In this document: one piece after another, positions 51,801 through 64,000 of the stretch | How positions within the stretch are numbered: position 1 is the first letter of the stretch | How the letters are laid out: every line of letters starts with the position of its first letter | Origin: Chaetorhynchus papuensis | Lineage: Eukaryota > Chordata > Aves > Passeriformes > Rhipiduridae | Length of the DNA stretch: 64,000 nucleotides | Assembly (NCBI GenBank): GCA_013396525.1 | Contig: VWYX01000208.1 | Coordinates: 369,611 to 433,610 of the forward strand | Direction: 5' to 3' | Position numbers and translations under genes: made by a program | The notes under the pieces: model-generated | The model's input: only the letters and a program-made list of their open reading frames with translations | Told to the model about the DNA's origin: nothing | The model's database searches: none

Positions 51801-52504
51801 CAATGGGCGCCAGAGTGGTCCAAGGGCATCATAACTGTGAGACTGGACTTTCCCCACTGCATCCACACAGGTAAGATAACCAGCAGTTTCACAGATACAG
51901 AGATGAAATCAGACCTGGCTCTTTTTTTGCCAGCCAGTGCCTGGCAAACCCACATTAATCTATGAGTGGTTGCACACGACCACATAGACACATGCTCTAA
52001 AAACTCCTCACACAATGTAATTTGGTCTCCTTCCGACTACTTCTGCATTTACCTGGGATACAAAGTACATGATCAGTATTTCAGTGGTAGTCTTATCAAT
52101 GTTAAGTGTTCAGGTAACATGAATCAAACTCCCTTTTTCACTTATTCCAGGATCATCCTAGCCTTCTTTAAGTCGTAGCATTTTACTGAGGGTTTTGATT
52201 GCAGTTGGTACTACTAAATTCCCACTCAAACTTTTTTCTAGGTATAACTTCTCATATTGTAATTATAAGCTATATGTCTTCATTCCTGCTTACATTTCTT
52301 TGCATTTGGCTGATTTACTATGTAAACTATTTATAATTCAATAATCCATCAAAACCAATGAGATCATCTCTGTCAGTGGGATATTCTCAGTATTTGTAGC
52401 TCTACTAGTCCCTGTTAAACGTGCAAAGTTTAACTACTTAGGACCACTATTCTGAGAACACTCTTCATCTAGTATGTACTCTTGGAATGGAATTTAATAC
52501 AAAA

Positions 52505-52760
52505 AACTTAAAATCAGTTTAGGGTGGAAAAGACCCTTCAGCTCACTGACTCCAACCATTACCCCAGCACTGCCAAGTCCTCCACTAAACCATGTCACCA
52601 AGCAGCACATCTCCAGCTCTTCTTAATGCCTCCAGGGATGGTGACTCTGCCACTTACGTGAGCAGCTTCTCCCACTGCTTGACAACTCTGTCAGTGAAGA
52701 ATTTTTTGCTAATATCCAAACTAATCCTTCCCTGGGACAACCAGGAAGTTATTTTATTCC
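52505..52760 (-). mobile_element. CR1 LINE fragment, 3' end
   Basis: Reverse-strand CR1 of a different subfamily: 'ggtggaaaagacccttcagc', 'ctccaaccattaccccagca', 'gcctccagggatggtgactc', 'cagtgaagaattttttgcta'. It is diverged, and the start is uncertain by a few tens of bases. Confidence 0.87.
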
Positions 52761-55201
52761 ATCCTAACACTTGTTACTTGGAAGAAGAGAGGGACAGCCC
52801 CCCCCAGAACATTGTACCAACTCACATAACGTATTGAACCACACCCATTTACAACAGTGAATTACTGTCTAAGATTGGCTTGACAAGCTGCTTGACTTGC
52901 TTGCTTTTGTAATATTCATGAACTGACCCTAAGTACGACAAGTAAAAGTTTTAAATCTTAAACTTTGAAGGAATATATCTCAATAAAAATGTAAGCCATT
53001 CCTAGACTTTAGGAAATGCTGTCATACATGAATGCGTATGTGCAAATGGTATCCCTAAAAACTATATAGGAAAAAATAAATCTAGAGTAACATATACATA
53101 AGGTCCCAAACCAAATCTTTGAATTATTCAATAGCCATGCAGCAGTTTCTAAGATTTATTAGCAGATAAAAGGCACATTAATTATTTAACAATGTCCATC
53201 TGTCAATTAATTTTGAATGCTTTGAAATGCTGACCAGGTAGGTTCTTCTGTGTCAGTACCTAGGCAGGTGGTATGACAAGGACAAGGTATCTCTCCACAG
53301 TTTTGTATTTATCACACAAACAGAAGTAAAAGCTGTTCCTTTTATGGCTTTCAAACAAGAACAATGCATTTCAATGGTCTTTTAACCATTTTCCTTCCTC
53401 AACAGTATTAGCAGGGTGCTGCTCTGCAAAAGAGGTAAGTGTTTACAAAAAATTGAGAGTAAGACCTCATATGAAAACCTTTTAAATAGCTTTTTATACC
53501 CCCAGACTCTCCAGCCTGGCAATCTTGTGAATGACACATAATTAGTGTCAGACATCATTCAAGCTGCTGACATCAGGTGCTCACTGACAAGGAGGCTGCA
53601 GTCACAGCTGAGATTTAAAGGCCCAGGTTCATCTAGTGCAAAGCAAGTGCTGTGCTTTTAACCCTTGAAGTATTTAAATGGGGGAAAATGTAGCATTCAG
53701 AGCAACACTTTACTTTAGAAGACGTTTTCTAATGTGGTGGCTGAATACTTTGGTGAATGCACTGAGCTTATATAAGGCCGTATATTTTCCTCAATACTGT
53801 GGAATAGCTGGCTTTTATTTCTGCTTTTATAGTTAGGCTTATGAAATTATACAATGTCTGGGAATTTATTGTTCCAGTAAACAATGACAGATTATGTTTA
53901 CATGTGTTACACAGATTATAGCAGATACTTGTTTTCCCAGCCTTTCAGTGACAAATTGGCCCAGAGGTAATTAGTCTCTTTTTCTTTCCTCTTAAAAAAA
54001 AAGAACATTCCCTTCTCTGCAATATCCTCACTTTGTGTTTTTCTGGTAGATTCCTTAAAATTTTACGATCCAGCACACATAAATGTAAATGCAAACAAAA
54101 GACAATTACAGACCATGACAAAATCTAAAGTAAATTGTTATTTAGCTTCTTTGTACTTCCTAGTTTAAGTTAAAAGGCTTATTATACTCAATAGATAGAG
54201 AGTAAAGTTCATATTATTAGTCCGATGTAAGACTTAATGGGACTAGTCAGTGCTTACAGCTATAAGGCTCATATTTTAAGAGCTTTTGATTAAGCAGCAC
54301 ATAATGTTCTTTTGTGTGTGTGTAAGGATTGAATAAGATTAATAGACTATATCCTAATCTGATTTCAGTTTTCCAATACATCCGTCTCTTTGGATATTTT
54401 TAAGTAAGAAGAGACACATGCTGCTATACAGGCAAGGAAATCAATGGAAAAGAGGGTATATTAACACGGAGCAAAAATCTACACATAGGTTCACATGGGA
54501 AACTGAATCAGGCTACTTTTTCAGACAGATGCACATGGGAGGCCAGTTTCTTGCATTCTCTTTGAAAAATTATCACTTTTTTGGTCACAGTGTACACACT
54601 TGACTATTTCTGTATATAGACAGATTACTTGAGTGTCTCAGTAAGATTTTGAATCTCCTTTCCAGGGAGATCAGTGTTCTGATGTCAGTTCTGATAGGAC
54701 AGTGGACTAAGGATGGCACTTAATTGCAGTAAAAGTAGAAGATGTAAGTTACTGTTCCCACCTACCACACAATTTCATTGAGAAAACTCTCTTTACAGAT
54801 GGCTTTTATTCCTGCGTTTTTGATAAATGTAGCATGCTCTTTTTTTTTCCTTTTCATATCAGATCTCCAGAGCTCTTCAGACTGTTCATGTTCTAGAGGT
54901 CTGCAGCACAATGTAACCTTATTTTCTAGGTAACAGCATGCCTAAGGACACAAATCTCTCAGCTGAAATTAAGCACAGTGCAATGAATGTTATTTATCCC
55001 TGAAATAATGGTGTCAAGAGATACATTCACCATGGAAATGTCTCTTGTTTTCATCAGTCTTAGTAAGCATGGCCATTTCAGCCTCAGAAGCTATTTCTGT
55101 TGCTGTAGAGAAGGTAAATATTATGACAAGTCCCTTCAAAAGGAACTATTAGTGAATACATCAGCTGCTACTGATTCAAAAACCATATGGTACGGAAACT
55201 A

Positions 55202-55573
55202 TTAGGGGGAAAATGAACATTTTGGGAATTGTTTCTTTGCTTCCTTTTGGAAGATGGTGCTTGCAATTTTTTTTTCTTCTGGTTTTACTCCTTTCTTTCT
55301 CTTCATCTTTGGCTTTTCTAAAAGGTTGTCTTTGATCCTCACGTAACTGAGGCCATCAACTGTAATCATGCAGCTTTTTCCTCCTAGAAAATGTTCACTG
55401 TTAAGGCAGCTACTATCATCGTCAAGCCCCAGAGAAGTCCTATGCATTTGAATACATTTTCCTTCTTGTACACATACAAGAACTAAACAACCTTTTGTCA
55501 AGTACAAAACATTTATTTCCTTGCAGGTATTTAAAAAAATATATGCAGAAACACCATCTTCAAAAAAATGCAA
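55202..55573 (-). other. Unidentified 123-codon open frame in an intron
   Basis: This is the longest minus-strand open frame in the upstream intron, open for about 130 codons from an in-frame TGA. It has no ATG at its start: the first codon taken is TTG. The product has a hydrophobic start, a middle with LGLDDDSSCLNSEHF and VDGLSYVRIKDN, and a lysine-rich end (KPKMKRKKGVKPEEKK). I recognise no domain. A clear acceptor or donor is not evident, and no poly-A tail follows. In AT-rich DNA of this length an open frame of this size can occur by chance, so it is recorded only as a candidate. Confidence 0.2.
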
Positions 55574-55951
55574 ACATGTAACTACATCTCACTTCTGCAG
55601 TTCTGTTTTCTACTGGATTTTGTGCCAGAGATGCACTATAAATTGAGATCATAGGCTTTCAAATATGGAAATGAGGTAGTGTAAATCACTGGGAAGATTC
55701 TGTTGTTTTAGATTTTGCTCTTTGTGAATTTCACAAACGTCTAAAATCTGATCTCTATTACACTAGGTAAAAAAGGAATAAATAACCAGGAAAGCTCTGA
55801 AACCATAGCTGAACTGGAAAAGAAACTGTTTTGAGGATTCTTCCTCACCATACTCCATGTCAACATTATCATTCATGATTCATTCTCTTTTCTATAAATA
55901 GTAACTTCATACAAATATCTATTTCTGTCATATAAATAAAAGTATTCCGTT

Positions 55952-55987
55952 CCATCCTGTCCTATCCTGTCCTGCCCTATCTTATTT
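55952..55987. repeat. Imperfect CCTGT/CCTAT pentamer repeat
   Basis: About seven degenerate pentamers of the type CCTGT, CCTAT and CCTGC in tandem. Confidence 0.8.
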
Positions 55988-58913
55988 ATAAACATGCAAA
56001 TTGGGACTGAAAAATTGAAAGAAACAAGCACGCTGTTCTACAAACACTAACAAAGTATTTCTTCTTACAGTTATTTGAAAATATTAACACCTGATTGCCA
56101 TTTTTCACAGATACAAGGATATTACAGACAGGAAAGCACTAAGACAGTTCTCAGTAAACTCTTACTTGTGGTGCATAGCTCACAGTTGATACTGTAAAAC
56201 TTTCAGCATGGTGTTTTACAAATCTGGGTATGAGGTCCTTTTTGTTCCCAGCAAATGTACACAAGGCCAGCTGCTATCTGGCACAGGGTCTCTTGGTAAA
56301 CTCCATTTCTTATTTAAAAAGTCAAACCTCAATTTTCTTAGGGTTTTTTTTTTGTTGTTGTTTGGTTTTTTTAATTAAAAAAGCCATTAGATCACTGTCA
56401 AGAGCAAAATGGGCAGTAAGAGATCCATTTGATAGTTCCCAAGTACTCAATTTTTCATTTGTACTCAAATGCAAACATGACAAAGATACAGTAGGAAACA
56501 TGCCAAGATACAGCAGAACATCTCTACAAATGCTAACTTTGTGTCAAAAGAAATTATGTACTTATGTTATCCTGGAAAAAAAAAGTTCGACTGGCTCCAA
56601 TTTTGACAGACTGACACTGATATTACTTAAAGGGCCCAGTTAAAGTAGTTTTATTAAAGCAAATTAATTTAATGGGTTACTTGTTTACATTAAACAGTGT
56701 TCAGCTTGAAGTGCCTGAGAAAAAAAGTACAATGCATACAGAAGGATGTATCATTAGCAGACAGAAATATGCTTGGTCAAACTTGGACTTGAATTTCGAA
56801 GTTCAAGTTGCACTTGGAAAATGCACCAAACAATATACTAAAAAGGCAATTCTCTTAATTTTAATACAATATTTACATACCTGTTGCAGTATTTTCTTCT
56901 GCCAAATTGGCTCAATCATATGTAACCTCTAACATAAACACAATTTATACACGTGAAAGTAGAATACCTTATTGTGAAAATAACAGGATTAAACTGTGCC
57001 AGTATGTAATGGATTGAGAAGTACCTTTTTCAAAGTATGCTCTTTGACAGGGATACACAGGAGCATCCTGTTTGATTTCAAGGACCAAAAAGTCTGGTAT
57101 TCTCCCTTATGCAACAACCACCTCATCAGGGGACAGAATTTTTTGCAAATTTCATATGACAGAAATTATTTTACCCTTTTCCATCAGAGAGGTAATGCTT
57201 CTAGAATGTTTCTTATGGAATTAGTAAGTGCAAGCTATTCAATCCATGGTGTATTCATGGTCCACTCAGTTCATAATGGAGAAAGGACTGTTTCTATTAC
57301 ACTCTGGCAGAACCTCTGCCAGCAATAATGATTTATAACAAATGTGCAGTGGTGACCAAAACTTTATAGGTATTGTTTCAAAAATTTTCTTGCACTGCTT
57401 TTTAGTAGCTTTTTTCTTAAAATACAACATGTGCATCTCTGTAGTTATGGCCACCTAGTATACTTGTATACATAGCTATAGAAATTACTTGGCTATTCTC
57501 TAACTACATTACTAACTTCAGACTTCCATCTTTTTGGAAAACAGACATGACGCATACTGATATTTTCTACCTCTGTTTCATAATACTTACTCTCTACCAC
57601 GATAATGCCATCTCACTGATATTCATGAGAAATTTAATCCTGATAATCATATATAAGAAGCAAACAAGAGTATATTACCTTGCAATACTTTTAACTATTT
57701 GGATGCAAGTAAAGCATACAGAATTTACATTCATACATCACTAAATATTCAACATTTTCTAATACTTGAAGTGGCTAATTTGGGGTTACAGTAGTAACAT
57801 ATTCACTTGAACAGTCTGAAGCATATTTAATCAAAATATGCTCTGCATTACCTAAAAGCCACCGTACAAACCCCAAAGCTAAGTAACTAGAAAGTAAAGA
57901 AAATTAATGTTTTCATTTTGATTTTCTGAATTCCAGAACTTTTTAAAACAACTCAATTACTTTTAAATCAGATTAATTTGTGCTTTATTGAAAAGTATTC
58001 AGATTAGTATCTATGGCTACTGAAAAAATCTGGACCAGAAAATTCCCCAAAATCTACTGATCAGCAAAAACTTAAGTGAATTAAAATGGGGCAAAGGTGA
58101 ATTCCGTAACAACCTTAGCATGGCTGCATTACTGCCAGTCCATACTATAACTGTTCTATCATAATAACCATATCATAATAATTCTGCATTACTTGAATAT
58201 GCCTCCCTTTCACTGAAGTCAGTGAGAATTTGAAATATGTAAGAAATGTAGAATTACAAGTAGTTTTTTAATCCTTAGGTCATAAGCCAAGATAATTATA
58301 ATGCCTGAACTCATAATGTTGCTGGCTGAACTGCAGCTCTGCAGCACCAGGGCATTAACAGCAGGATTCTGCTGAATTAGTCTAAAAATCATACCATTGC
58401 CTCTGCACTCTGATTTGTAATAGGTAATTTAAAATAAGCAACAAAAAGATTAAGGTGAATGTATTTGAGCTGTTTAGCAATGTAGCTTTACTTCTTCTCT
58501 CTTTGTCCCGTTAAAAGGAAATCAATAACACAATTCAGCATTTTAAATCCTCACTTTCTCCTGTTCTGAGCAGAGCTACTTACACAGCTGTCTTTTCATG
58601 GCAAAACACAGAACACTCACTTCACAATTTGATAGAGACAAATTGCAGAAAAGAACAGTTCTGGAAAACAAGGCAAAAGCGCCTGCATTTTAATCAGTGG
58701 GAGTCCATCACAATAGCAAACAGCCAAGGAGGTTTATTTCTTACCCCACATGTAAACCACATAAAAATTTCCAGCAACATTCAAAATGCAGTTCCCAGCC
58801 CAGTAACTGTTTTCTATTCTTGACCACTTAACACTCTCAGCTTTTTTTCAATTAGAGCCTGTTTGTTTAATTAGTTAAAAATGAAAAAAAAAAAACCCCA
58901 CCAGAAAACAGGC

Positions 58914-58932
58914 AAGAAAGAAAGAAAGAAAG
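58914..58932. repeat. (AAAG)n short repeat
   Basis: About five tandem AAAG units within a purine-rich stretch. Confidence 0.8.
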
Positions 58933-59919
58933 GAAAAAAGCTTTAAAGAAAGGATTAAGCCCTGTATTTTATGGAGAAAGAACATAAATTAGAAATTCTT
59001 TTCAAATCTGGAGTATGCATTCTTTAATCTTCTGCCCTGCTGGGAAGTGTAATAAGAATAAAGGCAGAAAGAAGCTTTCTTGCTTCATTGAATTTGTTCA
59101 GTGGAAGATATGCTTTTGACTATCTGCAACTAAATCTCAAAATTCATGACAACTCAGACAATACTCCCACATGTTATAAGGCTGTGGATTAAAAAGAGAG
59201 CAAGGAGAGCTTAGAGAAACCCACCTGGTGAGCAAGCTCTCCAGATTCAATAGGTCAAGACAGAAGGCCATGTGGATGTGAAGCAAACAAGCCATGACTG
59301 TGAGAAGATGTGACAAGACTTCATGTCCTGGAAATGCAGTTCTTCAGTGTGGTGAGGCTTCATAAGCAAAATAATTTTCGAAACAACCAACAGATCTGAC
59401 TGATGGGTGTGAGTTGGGGATAAGAAAACCAATGGAAGCAGCTAAATGTTGGCCAAGGTAGAAATGTTGGTTACTGTTTCTTTGCAGTAGCATTCACTAA
59501 AATCTAAATATTATGCTTTGAGTTTAAAATTAAAACAAAGATAATTTGACAAAAAAGACAGAAGTCAAAAGGAATGCTAAAAGTAGATATAGTCACCATC
59601 TCCCTTTCAGGATAGCAAATCCCCTTGCCTGTATGTACCTTGTCAAACTGAGAAAGATTTTTGCTGAGATCCCATGATAGTAAAAACAGCCCAAAAAAGA
59701 AAAGAGAAATCTTTGGAAGTTATTTTCCTCCTTTTGGAGCAGTGAACCCAAGTGCAAAGAATCAATATGTACATACAACAGGAAAGAAAACAAGACTGCC
59801 GTTCCTCCTCTTCCTCCTGCCTCTCAACACCAGAAAAAAACATAGTAAGGAAGCAGCATGAACTTCAGGTAATGGCTAGGATTTACAGCTTTCTGACATG
59901 CCATATAATGCCAGCTAAG

Positions 59920-60370
59920 CTCGTCCCTCGGTTCCAACAACTTGAATACGTAATGCATCACCTGCAACTCAATTTACATGCACCAGAACACCTTGCCTCT
60001 TGCAGACGTGCCTCACAGCAGACAGAAGAACACATGTGGTGTCAGCAGAAATCGCAGTATGAAGGTAGTCGGGGCTGTATTGCAGGCAAGGCCTGGCCGG
60101 AGTAGGACCGTGAACCTTGGTTGGGCCACGGCTGCAGTCAGGAAAAATGGCAGTCACTTCACTCAGAATGTCCCCAGTGAGTTAAGGCTGATGCCTGACA
60201 TAACAATGTGATGCACAATCTGGGAGCACAGATATTTGGGTTAGACCTTGGTTCGGAAGGAAGGAGGGCTTTATCTAAATCAACAGATGTGTCTGGTTAC
60301 CAGGGACGGGACTCAGGGTTCAGAGCAAAGCTGAGCACACAGAACACAATCTGAAGGACCGGGCAAGGCT
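59920..60370. other. GC- and CpG-enriched stretch in the upstream intron
   Basis: Roughly a dozen CpG dinucleotides in about 450 bases, well above its neighbours. There is no recognised repeat or coding pattern. Possible meanings are an internal promoter or enhancer of GLIS3, or an unrecognised old insertion. Confidence 0.35.
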
Positions 60371-61316
60371 TGGAGCTGGACTGTGCCCTGCAGAGCTGCT
60401 GGCACACACTTGCTGCTTGTAAAACTGTGGTTAGGGCACAACATGTTTTTTTCTAAAGAGCTTAGCAGCCAACAGCTCCTGGCTCAGGAAAATGCCACTG
60501 CCACTATTTTCTGACTCACTACAGGATCGTTATTTCTTCTGCTACACAGATGGTACGCAAAGGTTCAAGTTTCCAAAAGCAGAAGATAAGGTAATGCAAA
60601 ACCTGTGTGGATCCCTGCACTCGTTTAAGTCACACACATAATAGGGGATTTTTGTCCCATCTACTGAGATGCTGCCTTACGCAAACAAAATCCTTGTAAC
60701 AAAAGGCATGTGGTGAAGGGACTGTGAGGGATAAATGCAAAGCAGTTCCCTCGGGTAAGCCAAAAAAGCTGCTCAACAATGAAAAATTTAATACAGGAAA
60801 AGCTGAGGAATAAGCTAATAAACACACTGTGGTGTTGAATATTTTTTTATTTTCCATTTTGTAATAAAGTTAAATCATTCATACAATATTACATCACACA
60901 ACCAAGGTTTAAAAGACTGAAGACCTCCTAACTAGTAATGCAAGCATGTTGGTATTTCACATCAGGCGTATCTTAGATCTGTGTTGAACCTTTTTCTTTC
61001 CCTGGGCCCCCTGAGAAAAGTAGCATGGCAGTGACTCACAAAAAGAATTCCTATGTAATTTAGGATTAAACCAGGTTCTCTGCTCTATAGGATAGATCAT
61101 CCAATGTATCTAGTAATGCATTTCTTCCCCTCACTTATAAGTAGACGAGCCTCTTACGCACCTTACACAGAAGTGGTTCTTACCATGCCACTGAGGTTTC
61201 AGCTATGATAAACCTTAGGTGATCATTAGAGAACAAGGGCAAGAAAGAGCAAATACAGCCATTCAGTAATAAATGCAGGATGTCAGTGGAATAATAACAA
61301 CCCTTCATAAATGTAT

Positions 61317-61356
61317 GATTTTGTTCCTATCATGTCACGATTTTGTTCCTATCATG
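61317..61356. repeat. 22-bp tandem duplication
   Basis: The 18-base string 'gattttgttcctatcatg' occurs at 61317 and again at 61339, giving two adjacent copies with a period of 22. Its role is unknown. Confidence 0.9.
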
Positions 61357-64000
61357 AAATAGATCATTTTCAAGGGAAGCCTTGATGAGTTTACAGACTT
61401 TACAGAAGCAAAACACTTAGGGAATAAATCCAAAGCCAGCATGAGAGAAGCCAGTCCAAAACATGCAGGACCAGGCAGAAGAATGATATGCATAAAATAG
61501 GGACAGGAAGAAAAATAAGATCAGTACACATGGCATATTACTAAGGACAAGTACATACACCTTTTCTCAAGTGATGTGTTCAATGAGTGAGTTACTAGAC
61601 TTCATTTATTTAAGTGGTATGTCTGGCACCACAACTGGTTGTGGAATACCTAGAGGACGTATTGGATAATAGCAGGTTAGTGACTGTGCCCAATTTTTAT
61701 TGGTCGTGAGTACAGCCAAAGAGAACAAAAAATCCCAAATACCTGCAGATTCAGAGGCACAGGGGATGAGCTGTGCAATTTGCTGAGAGCAAGGATAAAA
61801 AGCTTTGAATTTCATCAAAGGAAAATAAAAGGATGACTCAGTAAATAACTATCCTTGTGAAGTTAAGGAATTTTTTTTCTCCTCTTTGGTGGACATTGCA
61901 TTCTTCTTAGTATGTATTTCCCCAGGGCAACTTAACTTTTACCTCATTCTCTGTGAATCATTACAGCATTCGATAGTCTTTGAAATTAATCTTTTCCCAC
62001 TGTGAAAGCCTGTCTTAGAGAAGCTACAACAGATATCTGAGCTATTTTTGCACTGTTGGACAAAGTCATTGTGCTTGGTTTTTCTTAATTGACGATACAA
62101 ACTTTATTTTCTATTTTAATTGTTTGTACCACTAACACAAAGCCAGATGATAAAAATACAGATAAGAGCACAACACAAGAACTAATTGAGAATGAATAGC
62201 AGCTGAAGCTTACATTAGCTAATGGAAAGAGAAGACTAACTCTGAGCCTGGATTATGCTCATTTCCTAATCAAGTGCAATGTGAAAAGTGCATGTTGATG
62301 TATGCCACAAAACCAGTTGAAAACACAGCAGAAGTTCCTTATCTCAATTCACCTATTTGGAGTTTCTGTTTCAAAATAACTTTATGTTTATACTGCTATG
62401 GAAAAGGTTACCATCTTGCTAGACAGAGGTCCAAAGGCAGGGTAAAAAAATCTGGTATCTATATTACAAATCTATTAAGTGGATTAATGAATCTGATAGG
62501 CATTTGTAATTAATACCTTCACAGATAGAGAGGCCTGATTATTTTCAGGTAACAACCACACAAGTAGAGTGTGTGGGAAGGAGGGAAGGATGAGTGAGGG
62601 GAAAACCAGGATGATTTTAGAGATCTGGAAGAGTCAAGCAACTGAACTGAATGGGCACGCTCAGGATGGATCATGCTGGACTAAGCACTTACTGACTCCA
62701 GTCTTACCAGCAGCACTGTGAAAAACATCTGTTATGTCTCTATTCTGTTCTTCCCTTTCTATCTTATATACTAATAAAGCATTGAAACCAGAATGGTTTA
62801 TCTTTGAAGATCAATTGAGTTTCAGACCTTGGGGTAACTCAAAGAGGGTTTACTGCACTGGCAACTTGTATGTCCCCTAGAAAATTGACCAGTTGCAGAA
62901 AAAGTGAGGGTTTCATTTATTTACTGTCAACATTGTTACTCACAGGGGGAACTAGAGCCCAGCAATGAAGACTAATGTTGGTGAGGATGGTATTGCTGGT
63001 AAGAAGATGGCAACGTGGATTTTTTTTCCTGAATTAGTGTTTACTTACAGGAAGGCTGCAGATCTGATCACCTTTCCTAGCTCTGCTAGCAGTGACCTTT
63101 TGAGGCTTATTAACAGCATACGCTGTAATTACAAACCCAACATACATTATGAGATGATGATGTTGAGGCTACATCCCTATAATGGTTGTATTCTCTTTAA
63201 AAAAAGATATGTATAGATCAAACATTAAACACTCTCCATTAACTGCATGCCAGCTGTTACTTTGTTACTTACAACACGTAATTACTTCACTTCGGTCGCT
63301 TTGTCCTACAGTCTGAAAACCCGGGGAAAGCCTGAATAAGTCTTTTGCATTTAGCTAAATCAACATGCATATATACCCACATACTTACCTGAAACACTGA
63401 AAGACACTATTGTCCATAAAAGTCTAAAGGCTCTTATGAAGATTTCTCTTTGGTGTCTACAATGTATAGCATGAACGCTGTTTGAAAGGCTGTTGTTTCC
63501 TTCAGTTTCCTGATACCCCACCAAAGCAAACCGAATTGATTGAAACACAGCCCACTGATGCTTTTGTATCACTTTAGAAGCTAATGGCAACCTTCCACCT
63601 CTTTGTTGAATGGTGTAATTGGACTGCCAGAGAGGATCTGGGATTTTAACATGTTTCTTGTTTGGCTGAGCTAACCAATTATTCTGCAGTTGCTATCAAG
63701 GCTGCAGACTTTTCTTCATTGGGGTCATTAAGCTTGTCAAAACTAATTTGTCACCACAACTGCTGACCCTCATTGCCACTGACAGCAGCACAAGTGTCAA
63801 ACTAAAGAGGCCTTTGCATTACAAGAAAGCAAATGACTGATCAGAGCCCACCAATCATCCTGACCGTATGCCACAGCATGCCCTTCTGACACCAGGAGAG
63901 GTGGAAACAGTACCAACTAAATTACATGAGGTCACCAAACAACATCACTAATCATTTTGTAGAATAAGTAAACAAAGCCTCAAACAGCTAAAGAGAAAGA

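Larger units (their letters stand above)
1..64000 (-). other. GLIS3: GLIS3 locus, 3' half, partial at both ends
   Basis: The window lies inside one gene read on the minus strand. GLIS3 is a nuclear C2H2 zinc-finger transcription factor that activates or represses through G-rich GLIS sites; in mammals it is needed for pancreatic beta cells, thyroid and kidney. Six exons with matching phases were found, at 46785-46624, 45223-45113, 28006-27865, 18828-18669, 10305-10124 and 4831-4649. Together they give 313 codons plus one base. The intervening introns are 1400, 17106, 9036, 8363 and 5292 bases. GLIS3 is preferred over GLIS1 because the region after the fingers carries GLIS3-type segments (RSGTAAGAV, SPGHN.QGSP, FYGQLQ.FCPPHY, FHRSFS.HSGI). 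The N-terminal exons with fingers 1, 2 and the first cysteine of finger 3 are beyond base 64000, and the terminal exon is before base 1. Confidence 0.95.
46786..64000 (-). other. GLIS3: GLIS3 intron upstream of the finger 4 exon (5' part truncated)
   Basis: At least 17.2 kb separates this exon from the preceding large GLIS3 exon. None of the minus-strand frames here carries the expected finger 1-3 pattern, so that exon lies past base 64000. The intron contains minus-strand CR1 copies at 48.6 and 52.5 kb, a CCTGT/CCTAT pentamer repeat (55952-55987), an AAAG repeat (58914-58932), a 22-bp tandem duplication (61317-61356), a CpG-enriched stretch (59920-60370), and one unexplained open frame (55202-55573). 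Confidence 0.75.

Noticed and set aside
14728..52760. CRISPR-like array from repeated motifs
   Set aside because: The recurring strings are dispersed CR1 3' ends, without regular spacing or spacers.

Overview
The window is vertebrate nuclear DNA, most likely avian. The evidence is split exons with GT-AG splice sites, long AT-rich introns, and interspersed repeats that are almost all CR1 LINE 3' ends, one of them with the ATTCTATG-type tail typical of bird CR1. Two related LTR-like repeats are also present. There is no bacterial gene organisation. A 120-base run of N shows it comes from a scaffolded assembly. GLIS3 is Z-linked in chicken, so this is probably Z-chromosome sequence, but that is inference.

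The whole window is one gene read from the minus strand: the 3' half of GLIS3, a Krüppel-like zinc-finger transcription factor with five C2H2 fingers. Six coding exons were found, in transcript order: 46785-46624 (end of finger 3 plus finger 4), 45223-45113 (finger 5), 28006-27865, 18828-18669, 10305-10124 and 4831-4649 (C-terminal regulatory region). Their phases join without a break into 940 nt (313 codons plus one base), and every junction matches the GLIS3 family order. The large exon with the N-terminal region and fingers 1 to 3a lies beyond base 64000. The final coding exon and 3' UTR were not found and should lie before base 1.

The rest is intron. The introns hold nine recognisable CR1 fragments (five plus, four minus relative to the + strand assignment given per entry), an inverted pair of LTR-like repeats at 35.2-35.7 and 41.4-42.0 kb, a (CA)22 microsatellite, and short tandem and inverted repeats. 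They also hold two CpG-enriched patches (36.8 and 59.9-60.4 kb) and two coding-like stretches of unknown identity on the minus strand (13.7-14.2 and 55.2-55.6 kb). Near the exon at 18.7-18.8 kb there is a NAGNAG tandem acceptor with a 24-bp tandem duplication just upstream, a plausible site of alternative splicing. I found no tRNA, rRNA, CRISPR array or second protein-coding gene that I can support.
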